Assembly (NCBI GenBank): GCA_003164305.1 | Contig: PLSZ01000091.1 | Span: 10,947-18,139, forward strand | DNA: 7,193 nucleotides | Source of the DNA: Acetobacteraceae bacterium | GTDB lineage: Bacteria; Pseudomonadota; Alphaproteobacteria; Acetobacterales; Acetobacteraceae | Reading direction: 5' to 3' | Shown here: piece after piece, positions 6,004 to 7,193 of the stretch | Layout: every line of letters begins with the position of its first letter | Numbering within the stretch: the first letter of the stretch is position 1 | The notes under the pieces: model-generated | The model's database searches: none | The model's input: only the letters and a program-made list of their open reading frames with translations | Told to the model about the DNA's origin: nothing | Translations under genes and position numbers: made by a program

Positions 6004-6938
6004 GCCGTCCGCCCCAACATCCCCATCAGCTCCGTCCATTCCCTCCGGTTCAGCCCGCTGTCCGCCTGCGTCACCGCCTGGCCGGACAGCATCCGCTTCA
6101 CCACCTCCAGCATCCCCGCCGACAACGTCGCCGCCCCCAGCCGGTAATCCCGAAACGCCTGGGCCGCGAGCGGAACCCACGCATCGACCGTCCGCAGCAT
6201 CGCCTCCGCGTAAACCCGGATCTCGTATTGCGCGTGCGCGTCGGCCCGCAGCGACAGGAAGTGAAACAGGTTGTGCAGATCCGTTTTCCAGTACCACTGC
6301 GTGTAAGTGTTCAATGTCAGGTTCATCCGCGCCAACTCCCGCGCCAGACCCTGGCGAGACGCATCGACCGGCTGACCATCCGCGTCCTCGTTCAGCATCG
6401 CCGCGTAGTGGTCGTAATTCCGCGTGGCGTCGTCCCGCAGCAGCGCCAGAACCTCGGCCGCCTCGTCCCCGTCCAGCACGTCGCCGCGCCCTTGCCGGTT
6501 CGACAGCGACTGCGCCGCCAAATGCTCGGGCGCCGGAATGTAGAACTCCCGGTCCAGGATCGAGTAGCGGGCGGAGTATTCGTTGACGTTGGCGGTGCGG
6601 TGCCGGATCCACTGCCGCGCCACGAAAATCGGCAGTTTGACGTGGTATTTTATCTCGCACATCTCGAACGGGGTCGAGTGCCGGTGCCGCATCAGATACC
6701 GGATCAGGCCGGCATCCTCGGACACGCGTCTGGTGCCGCGGCCATACGACACGCGGGCGGCCTGCACGATCGCCGCGTCGTCGCCCATATAGTCGATGAC
6801 CCGGACGAATCCGTGGTCCAGGACCTCCAGCGGCGTGTAGAGCATCGCTTCCAGCGCGGGCACGGTCGGGCGAGCGGTCGCGGCGGATTGCGCGCGGAGG
6901 GCGGCGATTTCGGCGGATTGCGCGTCGGTCAGGGGCAT
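6000..6938 (-). CDS. thyX: Flavin-dependent thymidylate synthase ThyX
   Basis: Makes dTMP from dUMP using methylenetetrahydrofolate as carbon donor and FAD/NADPH for reduction, without producing dihydrofolate, unlike ThyA. The protein is 312 residues, in the longer alphaproteobacterial size class. The defining RHR-x7-S motif is exact: R112-H113-R114, then seven residues, then S122. Other family regions are ARVSYG (61-66), [10 protein letters not shown] (83-92) and [19 protein letters not shown] (210-228). Residue 208 is Thr in MNLTLNTYT, where many homologues have Pro; this is probably a tolerated change. The ATG at 6938 has no good Shine-Dalgarno sequence, so translation may depend on other leader features; the next Met is at residue 32, too late. 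First gene of the leftward operon with the racemase-like gene, hemE and hemH. Confidence 0.95.
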   Translation of the reverse strand: MPLTDAQSAEIAALRAQSAATARPTVPALEAMLYTPLEVLDHGFVRVIDYMGDDAAIVQAARVSYGRGTRRVSEDAGLIRYLMRHRHSTPFEMCEIKYHVKLPIFVARQWIRHRTANVNEYSARYSILDREFYIPAPEHLAAQSLSNRQGRGDVLDGDEAAEVLALLRDDATRNYDHYAAMLNEDADGQPVDASRQGLARELARMNLTLNTYTQWYWKTDLHNLFHFLSLRADAHAQYEIRVYAEAMLRTVDAWVPLAAQAFRDYRLGAATLSAGMLEVVKRMLSGQAVTQADSGLNRREWTELMGMLGRTA

Positions 6939-6991
6939 GCGGGAGACGTAACCCAGGCGCGGCGGATTGGGAACCGTGGACGCCTCCGACG

Positions 6992-7006
6992 GTCATCCTC
7001 GGACCC
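6992..7006 (+). repeat. Truncated half copy of the palindromic repeat
   Basis: GTCATCCTCGG at 6992-7002 repeats the left end of copies 1 and 3 exactly and runs into ACCC, but the returning arm is missing. It lies 9 bp before the complete copy at 7015, so the pair probably arose by duplication and decay or by a deletion between copies. Confidence 0.45.
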
Positions 7007-7014
7007 AGCGTCCC

Positions 7015-7042
7015 GTCATCCTCGGGCCCCGACCCGGGGATC
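7015..7042 (+). repeat. Dispersed palindromic repeat, copy 3
   Basis: GTCAT followed by arms ATCCTCGGG (7018-7026) and CCCGGGGAT (7033-7041) around a 6-nt loop; eight of nine pairs are Watson-Crick and the ninth can be G-T. It sits about 75 to 105 bp upstream of thyX, so this family flanks the operon on both sides. It could be part of the leader if transcription starts further upstream. Confidence 0.65.
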
Positions 7043-7056
7043 ACTCAACCCCCCAC

Positions 7057-7073
7057 CGCGTCGAGACGACGCG
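7057..7073. repeat. Perfect 7-bp inverted repeat upstream of thyX
   Basis: CGCGTCG (7057-7063) and CGACGCG (7067-7073) around AGA. The 17-bp symmetric unit could be a hairpin in a thyX leader or a dimer-binding operator. It lies about 120 bp upstream of the thyX start. No promoter could be convincingly matched beside it. Confidence 0.4.
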
Positions 7074-7193
7074 ACGGAGCAAACGCACAGAGACCCGCGC
7101 AAGGACGTGGCCCCTTCCATTCCCCCCACCGAGCGCCTATATCTCCTCCCGTCAGCTTGCTGACTATGGTGATAAACGGTGCGTGGAATAAAC
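7074..7193. other. Non-coding right edge with a 14-bp inverted repeat
   Basis: No convincing gene is seen here. GTCAGC-TT-GCTGAC at 7151-7164 is a perfect inverted repeat with 6-bp arms. The stretch from about 7137 onward is visibly more AT-rich than the rest of the window, which fits a regulatory region or the start of a different unit. Possible reading frames through it (a plus-strand frame ending at 7191, and a short minus-strand frame from an ATG near 7121) have no recognisable protein character. No confident -35/-10 pair was found on either strand. Confidence 0.35.

Noticed and set aside
6004..7044. Long minus-strand reading frame continuous with the racemase-like gene, potentially a 615-residue fusion
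   Set aside because: It overlaps thyX in another frame, its translation is Arg/Gly/Ala-rich low-complexity typical of GC-rich shadow frames, and homology-like sequence begins only at the GTG at 6003.
5931..7163. Plus-strand 410-residue open frame opposite thyX
   Set aside because: Arg/Pro/Val-rich antisense shadow of thyX and its upstream region, with no recognisable motif or ribosome binding site.
6967..7191. Plus-strand 74-residue open frame at the right edge
   Set aside because: It runs through the palindromic repeats, has no ribosome binding site and no protein-like pattern.
6939..7193. Replication origin near hemE, as in Caulobacter
   Set aside because: In Caulobacter the origin adjoins hemE. 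Here the gene upstream of hemE is directly abutting coding sequence, and the spacer upstream of thyX has no good DnaA box (best look-alike TTATCACCA) or AT-rich unwinding region.

Overview
The window is GC-rich, densely coding DNA with short intergenic gaps and alphaproteobacterial-looking proteins. These include a ThyX-type thymidylate synthase, a hemE-hemH pair, and a ferrochelatase with a cysteine-bearing tail. The most likely source is an alphaproteobacterium, perhaps of the Rhodospirillales/Acetobacteraceae type. That placement rests on protein style and on a short palindromic intergenic repeat, not on any marker gene.

Left third (1-2914): a small redox/hydrolase cluster arranged divergently around a 153-bp promoter region (1426-1578). 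Leftward run a Rieske [2Fe-2S] ferredoxin (1425-1111), an ACMSD-like amidohydrolase (to 22) and the first codons of a further gene overlapping its stop (25 to beyond position 1). Rightward run a small exported protein of unknown function (1579-1989) and a luciferase-like flavin/F420 oxidoreductase (2006-2914). Together they look like part of a catabolic or detoxification pathway for an organic acid or ring compound. The substrate cannot be read from the sequence, and no oxygenase subunit is inside the window.

Middle (2915-3106): a convergent intergenic spacer packed with four hairpin-forming inverted repeats. Two of them are copies of one dispersed palindromic repeat in opposite orientation.

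Right part (3107-6938, all leftward): a tightly packed four-gene operon, thyX - Asp/Glu/hydantoin-racemase-like gene - hemE - hemH. Junctions are a GTGA overlap, a 1-nt gap and an 11-nt overlap (if hemH starts at its GTG). thyX makes dTMP using reduced flavin and methylene-tetrahydrofolate; hemE and hemH carry out the uroporphyrinogen decarboxylation and iron insertion steps of haem synthesis. The racemase-fold protein between them lacks both cysteines expected for a cofactor-independent racemase. This is the most unusual protein in the window.

Right edge (6939-7193): non-coding as far as can be seen. It holds another copy of the palindromic repeat, a truncated copy, and two further perfect inverted repeats, but no convincing promoter. 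I do not see a clear new multi-gene system (no CRISPR, transposase, toxin-antitoxin or defence genes). The points worth follow-up are the cysteine-less racemase homologue locked into a thyX/haem operon, the covarying palindromic repeats, and the divergent ferredoxin/hydrolase/LLM cluster with its small exported protein.
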